Source: Halomonas nitroreducens
GTDB lineage: Bacteria > Pseudomonadota > Gammaproteobacteria > Pseudomonadales > Halomonadaceae
Direction of reading: 5' to 3'
NCBI RefSeq assembly: GCF_003966155.1
Contig: NZ_RXNS01000015.1
Coordinates: 58,323 to 122,322 of the forward strand
Length of the DNA: 64,000 bases
Positions 35,928-47,326 of the stretch are shown here, piece after piece (positions within the stretch are counted from its first letter, which is position 1; the number at the start of each line of letters is the position of its first letter). Made by a program: the position numbers and the translations under genes. The notes below the pieces were generated by a model that saw only the letters and a program-made list of their open reading frames with translations, was not told where the DNA came from and searched no databases.

Positions 35928-37940
35928 CTAGAGGCGGCGCAGCCCCCACATGAAGTAGGCGCCGCCGAGCAGCGAGGCCACCAGGCCGGCGGGGATCTCC
36001 TCGGGGAACAGCCACTGGCGGCCCAGCCAGTCGGCCAGCACCATCAGCAGCGCCCCGGCCAGGGCGGCGCCGAGCAGATGTGCGCCGGCCCGGGAGAAGC
36101 CCAGCAGCCGGGCCAGGTGCGGGGCCAGCAGGCCGACGAAGGAGAGCGGCCCCACCACCAGGGTGGCCCCGGCGGTGAGCAGCGCCACCAGCAGCAGCAA
36201 CACCAGGCGAGAGCGGGCCAGGGGTACGCCCAGGGCCGTGGCGGTGGCCCCGCCCAGGGGCAGGATGTCCAGCCAGCGGGTCAGCGGCGCGGCGACCAGG
36301 GCCAGCAGCAGGGCCGCCACGCTCACCACCAGGGCACTGGTCAGGTCGACGTAGTAGGTGGACCCGGACAGCCAGGCGATGACCTGCTGCCCCCGCGGAT
36401 CGCCGCCGGCCAGCACCACGGCCTTGACCGCCTCGAACAGGGCGGTGATGGCCACCCCGGTGAGCAGCAGCCGTTCCGGCTGGAAGCCGCTCTGGCGGTT
36501 CAGCCCCACCAGTACCGCCAGGCTGGCGAGTGCCCCGAGGGTGCCGGCGGCCACCAGGGTCAGGTTGCTCGGGGCGGGCAGCAGGAAGATGGCGCCCATC
36601 AGGGCGATGGCGCTGCCGCCGCTGATGCCGAGCACCTCGGGACTGGCCATGGGGTTGGCGGTGAGGCGCTGGATCAGGGTGCCGGCGATGGCCAGCATCA
36701 CCCCGCAACCGGCGGCTGCCAGTGCCCGGGGGGCTCGCCACTGCAGCACGTGCCAGTTGCTGGGGGCGACCCACTGCCAGCCGTCGGGGCCCTGGCCGGC
36801 CAGGACCGCGACCCCGGCGAGGCCCAGCAGGCCGAGGGCAAGTCCGCTGGCCAGGCGCCCGGGGGACGGATGCCGGCGGCCGAGGGCCCGGGCCTCCCGG
36901 GGCGGAGCCTCGCCGCCCAGGCGCAGCCGCGGGATCAGCCACAGCAGCAGGGGCGCGCCCAGGGCCGCGGTGGTGGCCCCCGTGGGAATCAGGGTGGGCA
37001 GGTGGCCCGAGACGCGCTGCAGCAGCAGGTCGGTGGTGGCCAGCAGCAGGGCGCCGAGCAGCGTCGACCAGGCGAGCCGCGCGCCCAGGCGCCGCGCGCC
37101 GGCCAGCCGCACGATGTTCGGGGCCGCCAGGCCGATGAAGCCGATGATGCCCACCACGCTGACCACGCAGCCGGTGAGGAAGACCGCCAGCCCCAGGCCG
37201 GCCAGGCGCAGGTGCTTGAGCGAGACCCCGAGGCTCCTGGCGCCGGCCTCGTCAAGCTCCAGCACCGCCAGCGGGCGCAGCAGCCAGGCCGCGGCCAGGG
37301 CGCCCAGCGCCAGGCGCGGCGCCAGGAAGGCGGCGTCCTGCCAGCCGTTCTGGGAAAGCGACCCGGCCCCCCAGATCAGCAGCCCTTTGAGCTCCTCCTG
37401 ATGGAAAAGCAGCAGGACCATGGACAGGGCGCCGAAGTAGAGGTTGGCCACCAGGCCGCCGAGCACCACCACCACCGGCGCCAGGCCGCGCCGCCAGGCC
37501 AGGGCGAAGACCAGGCCCATGGCCATGCCCCCGCCGGCCAGGGCCACCCATTCCCGCCCCAGCCCCAGCAGGCCGGGGGCCATCAGGGTCGCGGCCATCA
37601 GCGCCAGGTTGGCGCCGCTGGCCACGCCCAGGGTGGTGGGGGCGGCCAGGGGATTGCGCAGCACCTGCTGCATCAGGACCCCGGCCAGCGCCAGGCCGCC
37701 CCCGGCGAGCAGGGCCATGGCCAGCCGTGGCCACCAGGCGTAGTGCAGCACCAGCGTCGCGGTCGCCTCGGCCGGGACGCTGGCGCGGAACAGGGCGGCG
37801 AGCCCTGTCACCAGGCCGGGGCCGGCGAGGAGGTGGTGGATGCCGAGGGCCAGCACCCCGAGGGCCAGCGGCAGGCAGAGGCGCCTCGGGGTCAGCCGGG
37901 GGCGCCACGGGCGACGGGGAGCGAGGACGTCAGGCGGCAT
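35928..37940 (-). CDS. fhuB: Fe(III)-hydroxamate ABC permease FhuB (double-length)
   Basis: 670 residues, two FecCD permease halves in one chain, as in E. coli FhuB. First half: [27 protein letters not shown] and [18 protein letters not shown]. Second half from about residue 380: [26 protein letters not shown] and [18 protein letters not shown]. About twenty helices in all. Its start overlaps the fhuD stop by eleven bases. Imports Fe-hydroxamates with FhuC and FhuD. Confidence 0.92.
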   Translation of the reverse strand: MPPDVLAPRRPWRPRLTPRRLCLPLALGVLALGIHHLLAGPGLVTGLAALFRASVPAEATATLVLHYAWWPRLAMALLAGGGLALAGVLMQQVLRNPLAAPTTLGVASGANLALMAATLMAPGLLGLGREWVALAGGGMAMGLVFALAWRRGLAPVVVVLGGLVANLYFGALSMVLLLFHQEELKGLLIWGAGSLSQNGWQDAAFLAPRLALGALAAAWLLRPLAVLELDEAGARSLGVSLKHLRLAGLGLAVFLTGCVVSVVGIIGFIGLAAPNIVRLAGARRLGARLAWSTLLGALLLATTDLLLQRVSGHLPTLIPTGATTAALGAPLLLWLIPRLRLGGEAPPREARALGRRHPSPGRLASGLALGLLGLAGVAVLAGQGPDGWQWVAPSNWHVLQWRAPRALAAAGCGVMLAIAGTLIQRLTANPMASPEVLGISGGSAIALMGAIFLLPAPSNLTLVAAGTLGALASLAVLVGLNRQSGFQPERLLLTGVAITALFEAVKAVVLAGGDPRGQQVIAWLSGSTYYVDLTSALVVSVAALLLALVAAPLTRWLDILPLGGATATALGVPLARSRLVLLLLVALLTAGATLVVGPLSFVGLLAPHLARLLGFSRAGAHLLGAALAGALLMVLADWLGRQWLFPEEIPAGLVASLLGGAYFMWGLRRL

Positions 37941-38814
37941 CGTCGGGCTCCAGGGCAGTCACCAGCAGCTCGGCGAAGCGTGTCGCCGAGGGCAGAGCGC
38001 CGAAGCTCCAGACCGGCGGCAGCACGATGGGGGCCCCGCGGCTCGTCTCGACCAGGTGCTGCCACAGTCCGCCCTCGGCCAGGGCCTCGTGGACCCCGGC
38101 GGGATAGGGTTCCACCACCGCCAGGCGGGCATCGATGCCGGCCAGCGCCTCGATGCCCACCAGCGAGAAGCCCCAGGCGTTGGTGGGCCCGCTCCAGGCG
38201 TTGTCGAGGCCCAGCCGATCGAGCACCGCCTGGTAGAGGCCACCCGTGCCGAACACCCGCACATGGCGGCTATCCATGAACTGCACCACCAACAGGGGCG
38301 GTGTCGTCTCGGTGAGTCGCTGGCGCAGGGTGTCGAGCCGGGCCTCGGTGTCCTCGATCAGCCGCGTCGCCGCCTCGGGTCGCTCGACCAGGCGGCCCAG
38401 CGAGCGGGTCAGCTGGCGCATCTCGCTCCAGGTGTCGCGCCCGGGACTGTAGAGCGGCAGGGACTCCACCGGGGCGATGCGCTGGAGCCTGGGGGTCAGG
38501 TTGGCGAACATCGGCGAGATCAGGATGCGTTCCGGCATCAGGCCCGCCAGCAGCTCGAGGTTGGGCTGGCTGCGCAGCCCCAGGTCGGTGGTCGTGTCGG
38601 GCAGGGCCGGCTCGCCCACCCAGGCGTGGTAGGCCTCGACCTGGGCCACGGCACGGGGCGGGGTGCCCAGGGCTACCAGGGTCTCGGCGAGGGTCCAGTC
38701 GAGCGTGGCGAGGCGGGGCGGGCCGGCCGTGGCCGAGGTGGCCAAAAGCCCGGTCAACAGGCCGGAGAGCCAGCGGAGCCAGGGGTGTCGGTCAGGACGG
38801 CGAAGGCGAAGCAA
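37930..38814 (-). CDS. fhuD: Fe(III)-hydroxamate-binding protein FhuD
   Basis: 294 residues if translation starts at TTG 38814, which has GGAG six bases upstream and gives a signal peptide ending near LATSATA-GP. The frame stays open upstream, but only inside fhuC. FhuD-type features: [38 protein letters not shown] and [20 protein letters not shown]; the C-terminal lobe has [11 protein letters not shown]. The non-AUG start may hold the binding protein at a low rate from this operon, although binding proteins are usually abundant. Confidence 0.87.
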   Translation of the reverse strand: MLRLRRPDRHPWLRWLSGLLTGLLATSATAGPPRLATLDWTLAETLVALGTPPRAVAQVEAYHAWVGEPALPDTTTDLGLRSQPNLELLAGLMPERILISPMFANLTPRLQRIAPVESLPLYSPGRDTWSEMRQLTRSLGRLVERPEAATRLIEDTEARLDTLRQRLTETTPPLLVVQFMDSRHVRVFGTGGLYQAVLDRLGLDNAWSGPTNAWGFSLVGIEALAGIDARLAVVEPYPAGVHEALAEGGLWQHLVETSRGAPIVLPPVWSFGALPSATRFAELLVTALEPDDAA

Positions 38815-38828
38815 GGCGATCTCCGGGC

Positions 38829-39596
38829 CTAGTGGGCGATGGCGACGCGGTGCTCGCCGGTCGGGTGGGCCATGACGTGCATGGGAATGCCGTAGATGGC
38901 CTGCAGGGTGTCGCCGTTCATCATCTCCGATGGCGCGCCCTGGGCCAGCAGGCGGCCGCCGTGCAGGGCCATCAGGTGGTCGCAGTAGCGTGATGCCATG
39001 TTGATGTCGTGGAGCACGATGATCACCCCGAGGCCCAGTTCCCGGCACAGCCGGCGGGTGAGGGCCAGCACCTCCACCTGGTGGGCGATGTCCAGGGCCG
39101 CGAGGGGCTCGTCGAGCAGCAGGAAGCGGCTGCCCTGGGCGAGCAGCATGGCCAGCCAGACCCGCTGGCGCTCGCCGCCGGACAGGGTATCGACCTGGCG
39201 GTCGGCGAAGGGCTCGGTATGGGTCAGTGCCAGGGCACGGTCGATGGCTGCCTCGTCCTCGCGGCCATGCCGGCCCAGCAGGCCATGCCAGGGATAGCGG
39301 CCGAAGCCCACCAGCTCGCGCCCGGTGAGGTTCTCGGCGGCGGGCAGATGCTGGGGCAGGTAGGCCACCCGACGAGCGAAGGCTCGATGACCCCAGGCCG
39401 TCAGCGGCTTGCCGTCCAGCTTGAGTTCGCCCCGGCTGGCGGCTTGCTGGCGGGCCAGCAGCTTGAGCAGGGTCGACTTGCCCGACCCGTTGTGGCCGAT
39501 CAGGCCATGGACCCGGCCCTCATCGAAGGCCAGGTCGAGGGGATGCAGCAGGCACTGGCCGTTGACCTCGAAGGAGGCGGCGCGCGTTTCGATCAT
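38829..39596 (-). CDS. fhuC: Fe(III)-hydroxamate ABC ATPase FhuC
   Basis: 255 residues. Walker [10 protein letters not shown] (34-42), signature LSGGERQRV, Walker [13 protein letters not shown] and [13 protein letters not shown]. The GRYPWHG segment (about residue 100) is typical of FhuC. First gene of the fhuCDB operon; fhuD starts 14 bases after its stop. A Fur-like site lies about 60 bases upstream, shared with the divergent ABC exporter gene. Confidence 0.93.
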   Translation of the reverse strand: MIETRAASFEVNGQCLLHPLDLAFDEGRVHGLIGHNGSGKSTLLKLLARQQAASRGELKLDGKPLTAWGHRAFARRVAYLPQHLPAAENLTGRELVGFGRYPWHGLLGRHGREDEAAIDRALALTHTEPFADRQVDTLSGGERQRVWLAMLLAQGSRFLLLDEPLAALDIAHQVEVLALTRRLCRELGLGVIIVLHDINMASRYCDHLMALHGGRLLAQGAPSEMMNGDTLQAIYGIPMHVMAHPTGEHRVAIAH

Positions 39597-39657
39597 GGAA
39601 GGCTCCGCTAGCGGGAGGCCGCCACCCGGGGCGGTCCGTTGCGACGCAAAGCGTAAG

Positions 39658-39676
39658 GCAAACGAGAATTCTTATC
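39658..39676. promoter_or_regulatory. Fur-box-like site in the fhuC / ABC exporter divergent promoter
   Basis: GCAAACGAGAATTCTTATC matches the 19-bp Fur consensus at 13 positions. Further related sequence (ATCAATGTTATCGG) extends to 39686, suggesting two overlapping dimers. It sits between fhuC and the divergent exporter-type ABC gene and could control both. Confidence 0.6.
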
Positions 39677-39744
39677 AATGTTATCGGTTGGTCCGGCGAC
39701 GTGCATGCCGTAGGCTTGAGCCCCCATCCACAAGGAAAGGCCCG

Positions 39745-41547
<1,803 letters not shown>

Positions 41548-41578
41548 TCGTCATCGCCATCCTGACTCCCTTCCTCGA

Positions 41579-41599
41579 CCGGCGGCCCCTGGCCGCCGG
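41579..41599 (+). terminator. Hairpin after the ABC half-transporter gene
   Basis: Perfect nine-base-pair stem CCGGCGGCC / GGCCGCCGG with a three-base loop, 32 bases after the stop; only a short T-rich run (GTTCTT) follows. Confidence 0.55.
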
Positions 41600-41658
41600 T
41601 GCCGTTCTTGCGCGGGGCTCGGCACCAGCCAGGGCAGGGGGCGAACGAGCAGCAAGAA

Positions 41659-41677
41659 ATAAATGTGAATCATTATT
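41659..41677 (+). promoter_or_regulatory. Fur-box-like site 1 before the second receptor gene
   Basis: ATAAATGTGAATCATTATT matches the 19-bp Fur consensus at 13 positions. It lies 70 bases before the receptor start and 10 bases before a second site. Confidence 0.6.
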
Positions 41678-41687
41678 GGTTGTTGTG

Positions 41688-41706
41688 ACCAATGCGAGTC
41701 ATTATC
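41688..41706 (+). promoter_or_regulatory. Fur-box-like site 2 before the second receptor gene
   Basis: ACCAATGCGAGTCATTATC matches the Fur consensus at 13 of 19 positions. Together with the site at 41659-41677 it makes a tandem operator, often seen at strongly iron-repressed receptor genes. Confidence 0.6.
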
Positions 41707-41746
41707 ATGCGCGTTCCCGTTGCATCAGAACTCAAGGCTTGCTCAC

Positions 41747-43933
41747 ATGTCTCATCCTGTTTCCCGTCTCTGCGGGGTCGATCCCCTCGCCCTGGCCGTG
41801 CGCCGGGCCCTCGGCCTGGCCACCGCCAGCGCCTTCGTGCTGATGTCGCCCACCCTGCTGGCCCAGCAGGCCGAGTCCGCCGAGGAACTCGAGACGGTCA
41901 CCGTCGAGGCCGAGGCGCTGTCGATCGTCACCGAGGGCTCCGACGACTATCGGGTCTCGCGCACCAGCACCGCGACCCAGCTCGACCTGACGCCTCGCGA
42001 GACGCCGCAATCCGTCTCGGTGGTGACCCGCGCCCAGATCGAGGACTTCAATCTCGATACCATCAACGACGTCCTGGAGACCACGCCGGGCGTGACGGTG
42101 GAACGACTGGAGACCGACCGGACCTACTTCACCTCGCGGGGCTTCGAGATCTCCAACCTGCAGATCGACGGCCTGCGCGTGCCGATGCCCTACAACAACG
42201 TCCAGGGCGATGTCGACACGGCCGTCTACGACCGGGTCGAGGTGGTGCGCGGCGCCACCGGCCTGATGTCCGGTTCGGGCAACCCGGCGGCCACCGTCAA
42301 CTTCATCCGCAAGCGGCCCACCGCGACACCCCAGGTGTCCGTCACGGGGACCCTGGGCAGCGATGACCACCGCCGCCTGGCGCTGGATGTCTCCGGCCCC
42401 CTCGACGATGAAGGCCGGGTGCGCGGCCGCCTGGTGGCCGCGGGGCAGGACGGCGACTCCTACCTGGATCGGCTGCATCGGGAGCGGGGCGTGCTGTACG
42501 GCGTCCTGGAAGCCGACCTGACGGACAGCACGCAACTGGCCCTGGGCCATACCTGGCAGCAGAACAACACCGACAGCAACATGTGGGGATCGCTGCCGCT
42601 CTACGACTCGGCCGGCGACCCGACGGACTATGATGTTTCCACTACCTCCGCGCCCGACTGGTCCTACTGGGACGTGGAGACCCAGCGCAGCTTCGTCGAG
42701 CTGACCCAGCGGCTCTCGGACGACTGGCAGATCAAGGGCACGGTGAACTACCTGGACATGGTGTCCGATACCCAGCTGCTCTACATCTGGGGGGTGCCCG
42801 ATGCTGCCACGGGCACCGTCGACAGCAGCCAGCTGTTCATCAGCCAGTACGATCGCCACCTCGAGCAGTGGACCGCCGACCTGCATGCCAAGGGCGACGT
42901 CCAGGCCTTCGGGCGTCGCCATCAGCTGGTGCTGGGTACGGACTGGAGCGAGAGCCGCAACCAGCAGGAGTCCCGCTACCCCACCACGGCGCTGAGCGAG
43001 GGCCTGCCGCCGCTCGAGGAGTGGGACGGCAGCTATCCCGAGCCCGATGCCTGGATCGCCTATCCCTCCACCGTGGGGGATGCCACCATCCGGGAGCGCA
43101 GCCTCTACAGTGCCGGCAAGCTGGACCTGGCCGATCGCTGGACCGCCGTGGTCGGCGCCCGTCTGAGCTGGCTCGACACCGTGGGCGAGCAGTACGCCAG
43201 CTCCCAGGACACCAACCTCGACGAAGAGCTGACTCCGTATGCGGGCCTGATCTTCGACGTCACCGAGCAGGCCTCGCTCTACGCCAGCTACACCGAGATC
43301 TTCAATCCGCAGACCGAGATCGACGGCAATGGCGACTTCCTGGATCCCGTCGAGGGGGTGAGCTACGAGGTCGGGCTCAAGGCCGACGTCTTCGACGGCG
43401 GTGCCGATGCGGCCCTGGCGCTGTTCCGTACCGAACAGAACAACGTCGCCGAGCCGACGGGGGAGATGGTCGGTACCCAGCAGGTGCACAAAGGCGTCGA
43501 CGGCATTACCAGCGAGGGCGTGGAGGTCACCCTGGCCGGCGAGCTGGCCCCGGGCTGGCAGGCCAGTGTCGGCTACACCTACCTGGAGATCGAGGACGCC
43601 GACGGCGAGGCCACCAACACCTATATCCCGCGTCATCTGGTGCGGGCCGCCACCAGCTATCGCCCGGCGTCACTGGACGCGCTCAAGGTCGGTGCCCGGG
43701 TGCGCTGGCAGGACGATATCGATCGGGAGCGTGACTTCGCCGATGGCAAGACCCGCCAGGAGGCCTACGCGCTGGTCGACCTGATGGCCAGTTACGACTT
43801 CAGCGACAGCCTGACCGGCTCGCTGAACGTCAACAACGTCACCGACGAGAAATACCTGACCAGCCTGAAGTGGGACCAGGCCTTCCACGGCGCCCCGCGC
43901 CACGTCATGGCCGAGCTGACCTGGACCTACTAA
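41747..43933 (+). CDS. TonB-dependent siderophore receptor (FhuE/FoxA-like)
   Basis: 728 residues from ATG 41747; an upstream in-frame TTG at 41720 has no better ribosome site. Signal peptide through LLA-QQ (about residue 40), TonB box near ETVTVEA, then the plug: RETPQSVSVVTRAQIEDF, DVLETTPGVTVERLETDR, SRGFEISNLQIDGL and RVEVVRGATGLMSGSGNPAA, the set found in FhuE/FpvA/FoxA-type receptors for hydroxamates. The barrel ends HVMAELTWTY. No signalling domain: the chain passes straight from signal peptide to TonB box. Tandem Fur-like sites precede it. Confidence 0.9.
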   Translation: MSHPVSRLCGVDPLALAVRRALGLATASAFVLMSPTLLAQQAESAEELETVTVEAEALSIVTEGSDDYRVSRTSTATQLDLTPRETPQSVSVVTRAQIEDFNLDTINDVLETTPGVTVERLETDRTYFTSRGFEISNLQIDGLRVPMPYNNVQGDVDTAVYDRVEVVRGATGLMSGSGNPAATVNFIRKRPTATPQVSVTGTLGSDDHRRLALDVSGPLDDEGRVRGRLVAAGQDGDSYLDRLHRERGVLYGVLEADLTDSTQLALGHTWQQNNTDSNMWGSLPLYDSAGDPTDYDVSTTSAPDWSYWDVETQRSFVELTQRLSDDWQIKGTVNYLDMVSDTQLLYIWGVPDAATGTVDSSQLFISQYDRHLEQWTADLHAKGDVQAFGRRHQLVLGTDWSESRNQQESRYPTTALSEGLPPLEEWDGSYPEPDAWIAYPSTVGDATIRERSLYSAGKLDLADRWTAVVGARLSWLDTVGEQYASSQDTNLDEELTPYAGLIFDVTEQASLYASYTEIFNPQTEIDGNGDFLDPVEGVSYEVGLKADVFDGGADAALALFRTEQNNVAEPTGEMVGTQQVHKGVDGITSEGVEVTLAGELAPGWQASVGYTYLEIEDADGEATNTYIPRHLVRAATSYRPASLDALKVGARVRWQDDIDRERDFADGKTRQEAYALVDLMASYDFSDSLTGSLNVNNVTDEKYLTSLKWDQAFHGAPRHVMAELTWTY

Positions 43934-43962
43934 GGCCCGGAGCAGTTTAGCCAGGCCAACCA

Positions 43963-43990
43963 GGGCTCACCCCGGTGACGGGGTGGGCCC
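43963..43990 (+). terminator. Terminator after the second receptor gene
   Basis: Eleven-base-pair stem (one G-T pair) from 43963-43973 with 43980-43990, six-base loop, followed by TTTGCGTTT. Lies 30 bases after the stop codon, between two convergent receptor genes. Confidence 0.75.
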
Positions 43991-44168
43991 TTTGCGTTTC
44001 TGCGAGCAAGGCACTGCGGTGCTCGTGGGGGAGATAAGCGCCAGCCCATCCACGGGATCGCCTCGGCCATCCTCGGTGCGCTCGCAGGCTCGCTTCCGCT
44101 CGGACAAGAAAAACCGGTAGCCCGAGGGCCGCCGGTGTCGTCTTGCCAATGGCAGGGGAGGGACGGGG

Positions 44169-46277
44169 TCAGAAGTTATAGCTGACCGTCGCCTTCACGC
44201 TGCGTTCGGCGCCGAAGTAGCAGAAGTTGATGCTGCTGCAGCCGGAAACGTAGTCCTCGTCGAGCAGGTTGGTCACGTTGAGCCGGGTCGAGACGCCCTC
44301 GAGGCCCACCTCGGCCAGGTCATAGCCGAGGGTGGCATCGACCACGTAGTAGTCGGGCACCTTCTCGGTGTTGGCCTCGTCGGCGTAGATGTCGGCGTAG
44401 TAGCGCACGCCGAGGCCCGCATCCAGGCCGGCGAGTCCGCCCTGCTGGACGGCGTACTGCCCCCACAGCGAGGCCTGATGGCGCGGCACCCAGTTGTCGG
44501 TGTTGCCCTCGTTGGCATCGCCGGTCTTCTCGAGGGTCACGTCGGTGTAGCTGTAGCCGGCCTGCAGGCGCAGGTTGTCGGTCAGCTGGGTGTGGGCCTC
44601 CAGCTCGACCCCCCGGGACTCGATCTCGCCGGTGGCGCGGAAGAAGGTCTCGCTGGCGCGCTTGGTGGCGAGGTTTTCCTGGGTGATGTGGAACAGCGCC
44701 AGGCTGTAGCGGTCCTGGGTGCCGGTTGGCTGGAACTTCAGACCTGCTTCGACCTGCTCGCCCTGAGAGGGCTCGATCAGGTCGCCGTTCTCGTCGATGG
44801 CGGAGTTCGGGCTGAAGGAGGTGGTGTAGCTGGCGTAGGGGGCCAGGCCGTTGTCGAACAGGTAGAGCACCCCGGCGCGACCGCTGAACTGGGTATCATC
44901 CAGTTCGCTCTCGGCCCCGCTGTCGCGGTCGCTGTTGCTGACATCGACCCAGTCATGGCGCCCGCCCAGGTTCAGTCGCCAGTTCCCCTGCGCCAATTGG
45001 TCCTGGAGGTAGACGCCGGTCTGTTCGAGTTCCCGCTTGCGACGGATGTCCGGAAACATGGCGGTGGGCTCGGCGCCGTACTCGGGATCGAAGGCATCGA
45101 TGGTGGGGAAGGCGCCCGAGCCCCAGACCACGTCGTTGTCGCGCTGCTGGTAGTCGACACCGGCCAGCAGGGTGTGGTCCACGGTACCGGTGGCGAGGCG
45201 GGCCTCGAGCTGGTTGTCCACCGCCAGTGCCTCCAGGGACTCGTCACCGCTGGAGAAGTAGCGGTTGAGCTCGGTGTCGTTGGCCCAGCCCCAGGCATAG
45301 ACCTGCTCGAGCTCGACGTCGGATTCGGTGTAACGCAGCTTCTGGCGACCGGTCAGGGCGTCGTTGAAGCGGTGCTCCAGTTCATAACCCACCATGCGCT
45401 GCTCGCGCTCGAACTTGTCGAAGTCGTCCTCGCCCTCGAAGAAGGTATTGGAGACGCGCCGCCCGGCGTGATCCACCACCGTGCCTTCGAAGGGCAGGCC
45501 GGCATGGTAGCCGCCTTCCGGGTCCTTGTGCAGGTAGGCGTGCAGGGTCAGGCTGGTGGCATCGGTGACGTCCCAGGTCAGCTGGGGGGCGAAGGCATAG
45601 CGTTCCTCCTCCACCGGGCCGAACTGGGTGTCGGCGGCCCGGGCCAGGCCGGTCAGCCGGAAGGCGACGCGGCGCTCGTCGTCCAGCGGGCCGGTGAGGT
45701 CGAAGGCGGCGCTGCGCTGAGCATTGTTGCCGGCCCCGAGGCGCAGCTCGCCGCTGCGTTCGAACTCGGGGCGCTTGCTGGTCTGGGCGACCAGGCCGCC
45801 GGGAGAGGCACGGCCATAGAGCACAGAGGCGGGCCCCTTGACCACCTCGATGCGTTCCAGGAAGTAAGGGTCGATGACCAGCGAGCTGAAGGAGCCGCCG
45901 TCGCTCATCACCTTGAGTCCATCGAGGAAGGTATTGCTGACGCTACCGTCGGTGAAGCCGCGCAGCACCAGGTAGTCGTAGCGGTTGGAGGCGCCGACCT
46001 GGTTGGTGTAGACGCCCGGCGTGTAGTCGGCGGCGCGCTGCACGGTCGCGGCGCCGCGGGCCTCCCACTGCTCGTTCTCGACGATCGAGACCGACTGCGG
46101 CGTCTCGTTGAAGGGCGTCTCGGTCTTGGTGGCCGCCTGGGCGGTGACGGTCAGGGTGGAGAGTTGTTCGGCCTGTTCGGCCTGTTCGGCCTGTTCGGCC
46201 TGTTCGGCGTGGGCGACCAGGGCCGTGCCGGCGGCAACGAGGGATACCGCCAGCGCCAGCGGGCGTGGAGTGGGCAT
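44169..46277 (-). CDS. TonB-dependent siderophore receptor (FhuA-like)
   Basis: 702 residues. Signal peptide to about residue 24 (TALVAHA), then a run of Glu-Gln-Ala repeats encoded by a 9-bp tandem repeat, a TonB box around STLTVTA, and plug motifs PFNETPQSVSIVENEQWE, LRGFTDGSVSNTFLDGLKV and ERIEVVKGPASVLYGRASPGG as in FhuA-type ferric hydroxamate receptors. C-terminal SVKATVSYNF. A CSSINFC cysteine pair near the C-terminus (about residues 685-692) may form a disulphide in the last strands. A Fur-like site lies about 35 bases upstream; an AraC regulator is downstream in the same direction's opposite neighbour position. Confidence 0.9.
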   Translation of the reverse strand: MPTPRPLALAVSLVAAGTALVAHAEQAEQAEQAEQAEQLSTLTVTAQAATKTETPFNETPQSVSIVENEQWEARGAATVQRAADYTPGVYTNQVGASNRYDYLVLRGFTDGSVSNTFLDGLKVMSDGGSFSSLVIDPYFLERIEVVKGPASVLYGRASPGGLVAQTSKRPEFERSGELRLGAGNNAQRSAAFDLTGPLDDERRVAFRLTGLARAADTQFGPVEEERYAFAPQLTWDVTDATSLTLHAYLHKDPEGGYHAGLPFEGTVVDHAGRRVSNTFFEGEDDFDKFEREQRMVGYELEHRFNDALTGRQKLRYTESDVELEQVYAWGWANDTELNRYFSSGDESLEALAVDNQLEARLATGTVDHTLLAGVDYQQRDNDVVWGSGAFPTIDAFDPEYGAEPTAMFPDIRRKRELEQTGVYLQDQLAQGNWRLNLGGRHDWVDVSNSDRDSGAESELDDTQFSGRAGVLYLFDNGLAPYASYTTSFSPNSAIDENGDLIEPSQGEQVEAGLKFQPTGTQDRYSLALFHITQENLATKRASETFFRATGEIESRGVELEAHTQLTDNLRLQAGYSYTDVTLEKTGDANEGNTDNWVPRHQASLWGQYAVQQGGLAGLDAGLGVRYYADIYADEANTEKVPDYYVVDATLGYDLAEVGLEGVSTRLNVTNLLDEDYVSGCSSINFCYFGAERSVKATVSYNF
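46165..46209 (-). repeat. Nine-base tandem repeat inside the FhuA-like receptor gene
   Basis: Four perfect copies of TGTTCGGCC (46165-46200) and a fifth with one change (46201-46209). On the coding strand they give a repeated Ala-Glu-Gln motif at the junction of signal peptide and mature protein. Slippage would change the protein in steps of three residues without breaking the frame. Confidence 0.9.
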
Positions 46278-46310
46278 GAAGGGGTCCTGTAATGATACTG
46301 AGTGACTTTA

Positions 46311-46329
46311 GGTAATGAGAATTGTTCCC
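46311..46329 (-). promoter_or_regulatory. Fur-box-like site before the FhuA-like receptor gene
   Basis: GGTAATGAGAATTGTTCCC matches the 19-bp Fur consensus at 13 positions and lies 34 bases from the receptor start. It is also close to the 3' end of the AraC gene, which it does not control. Confidence 0.55.
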
Positions 46330-46381
46330 TTTTGCCTGGCCCGCGAGGTATGCGCAATGATCACTCGGCTATGCGGGATGC

Positions 46382-47326
46382 TCAGCTCGTCTCGGGAAGG
46401 GAACTCGGCGAATGGCCGAAGTGACGGCGGAAGGCGGTGGCGAAGTTGCTGGCGTGGCGGTAGCCGCAGAAGTGGGCCGCCTGCTGTACGCTGTAGCCCT
46501 TGCGCAGGTAGTCCCGAGCCAGGGTGAGTCGGCACTCGCGCAGGTAGTCGAACACCGAGCGGCCATAGGCCGCGCGGAACTTGCGCCTGAGGCTGGCGGG
46601 GCTCATGGCGGCGAGCTCGGCCAGGGACGCCAGGCGATGGTCGCCGGCGGGGTCCTCGTGTAGCGCCTCGCGGACTCGCTCCAGGCGCTCGCGCTCCTGG
46701 GGCGCCAGGCGCAGTGCGGAGGACGGCATGGGATCACCGAAGCAGCCGCCGTGGGCCAGCAGCTGCAGGCTCAGCCCCTCGAGCACCAGCCGCTGGGCCT
46801 CGCCCGGGAGCGGCGTGGTCAGGGCCTGCTCCAGGCCCTGGCGTAGCGGCTCGGGTAGTTGCCAGGCATGCAGGTGGGAAGCGGCGGGCGCCGGTGCCCT
46901 CGCCCCCAGCCGGGCCAGGCAGCCTTCGTCGAGGCTCAGGGTCAGGGCGCGCAGGCGCTGGCCAGCCGGCTGGGAGGCCTCAAGGCAGCGCTCGCCCTCG
47001 AGCCGCACGCTCAGCGCCATGCCGGGGCTGAGGGTAAGCGGGCCCTCGTTCCCCATGACCACCTCCGCTCGCCCCTCCAGCAGGACGATGATCGACAGCG
47101 GCGAGCTCGCCCTGGAGCGGGAGTCGTAGCGATGCAGTACCTCCACGTCGGAGGCGACCAGCTGCATGCCGTGTCGGGGGGCGAACTCGCGCACCAGGCC
47201 TCGTACCACCGGAGCCTTTGCCCGGGGCGAGAGGCCCGGGACCCGGTAGTCGAGGCCGTAGCGCCGGCCATAGGCCTGCAGGTCCCGGGGCGTGTGCGGG
47301 CGCACGCCGGCAGCGGGCAGGCTCAT
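46382..47326 (-). CDS. AraC-family transcriptional regulator
   Basis: 314 residues from ATG 47326, overlapping the fhuF stop by four bases (ATGA); the open frame upstream is shadow. The last roughly 100 residues hold the two helix-turn-helix units: LASLAELAAMSPASLRRKFRAAYG and GYSVQQAAHFCGYRHASNFATAFRRHFG. The N-terminal half has the sensor pattern seen in siderophore-responsive regulators such as PchR (LSIIVLLEGRAEVVMGNEG, LSPGMALSVRLEG). It is co-transcribed with fhuF and faces the FhuA-like receptor, so it probably activates receptor or uptake genes when the ferric siderophore reaches the cytoplasm. Confidence 0.88.
   Translation of the reverse strand: MSLPAAGVRPHTPRDLQAYGRRYGLDYRVPGLSPRAKAPVVRGLVREFAPRHGMQLVASDVEVLHRYDSRSRASSPLSIIVLLEGRAEVVMGNEGPLTLSPGMALSVRLEGERCLEASQPAGQRLRALTLSLDEGCLARLGARAPAPAASHLHAWQLPEPLRQGLEQALTTPLPGEAQRLVLEGLSLQLLAHGGCFGDPMPSSALRLAPQERERLERVREALHEDPAGDHRLASLAELAAMSPASLRRKFRAAYGRSVFDYLRECRLTLARDYLRKGYSVQQAAHFCGYRHASNFATAFRRHFGHSPSSLPETS

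Noticed and set aside
36078..38279. Very long open frame (733 codons) on the plus strand opposite fhuB and fhuD
   Set aside because: Antisense shadow of GC-rich codons: composed of Gly, Gln, Arg, His and Ala with no recognisable domain, no ribosome site, and it lies wholly over well-recognised genes. Similar shadows over 788-2092, 7581-9113, 33812-35716 and 39520-41457 were rejected for the same reason.
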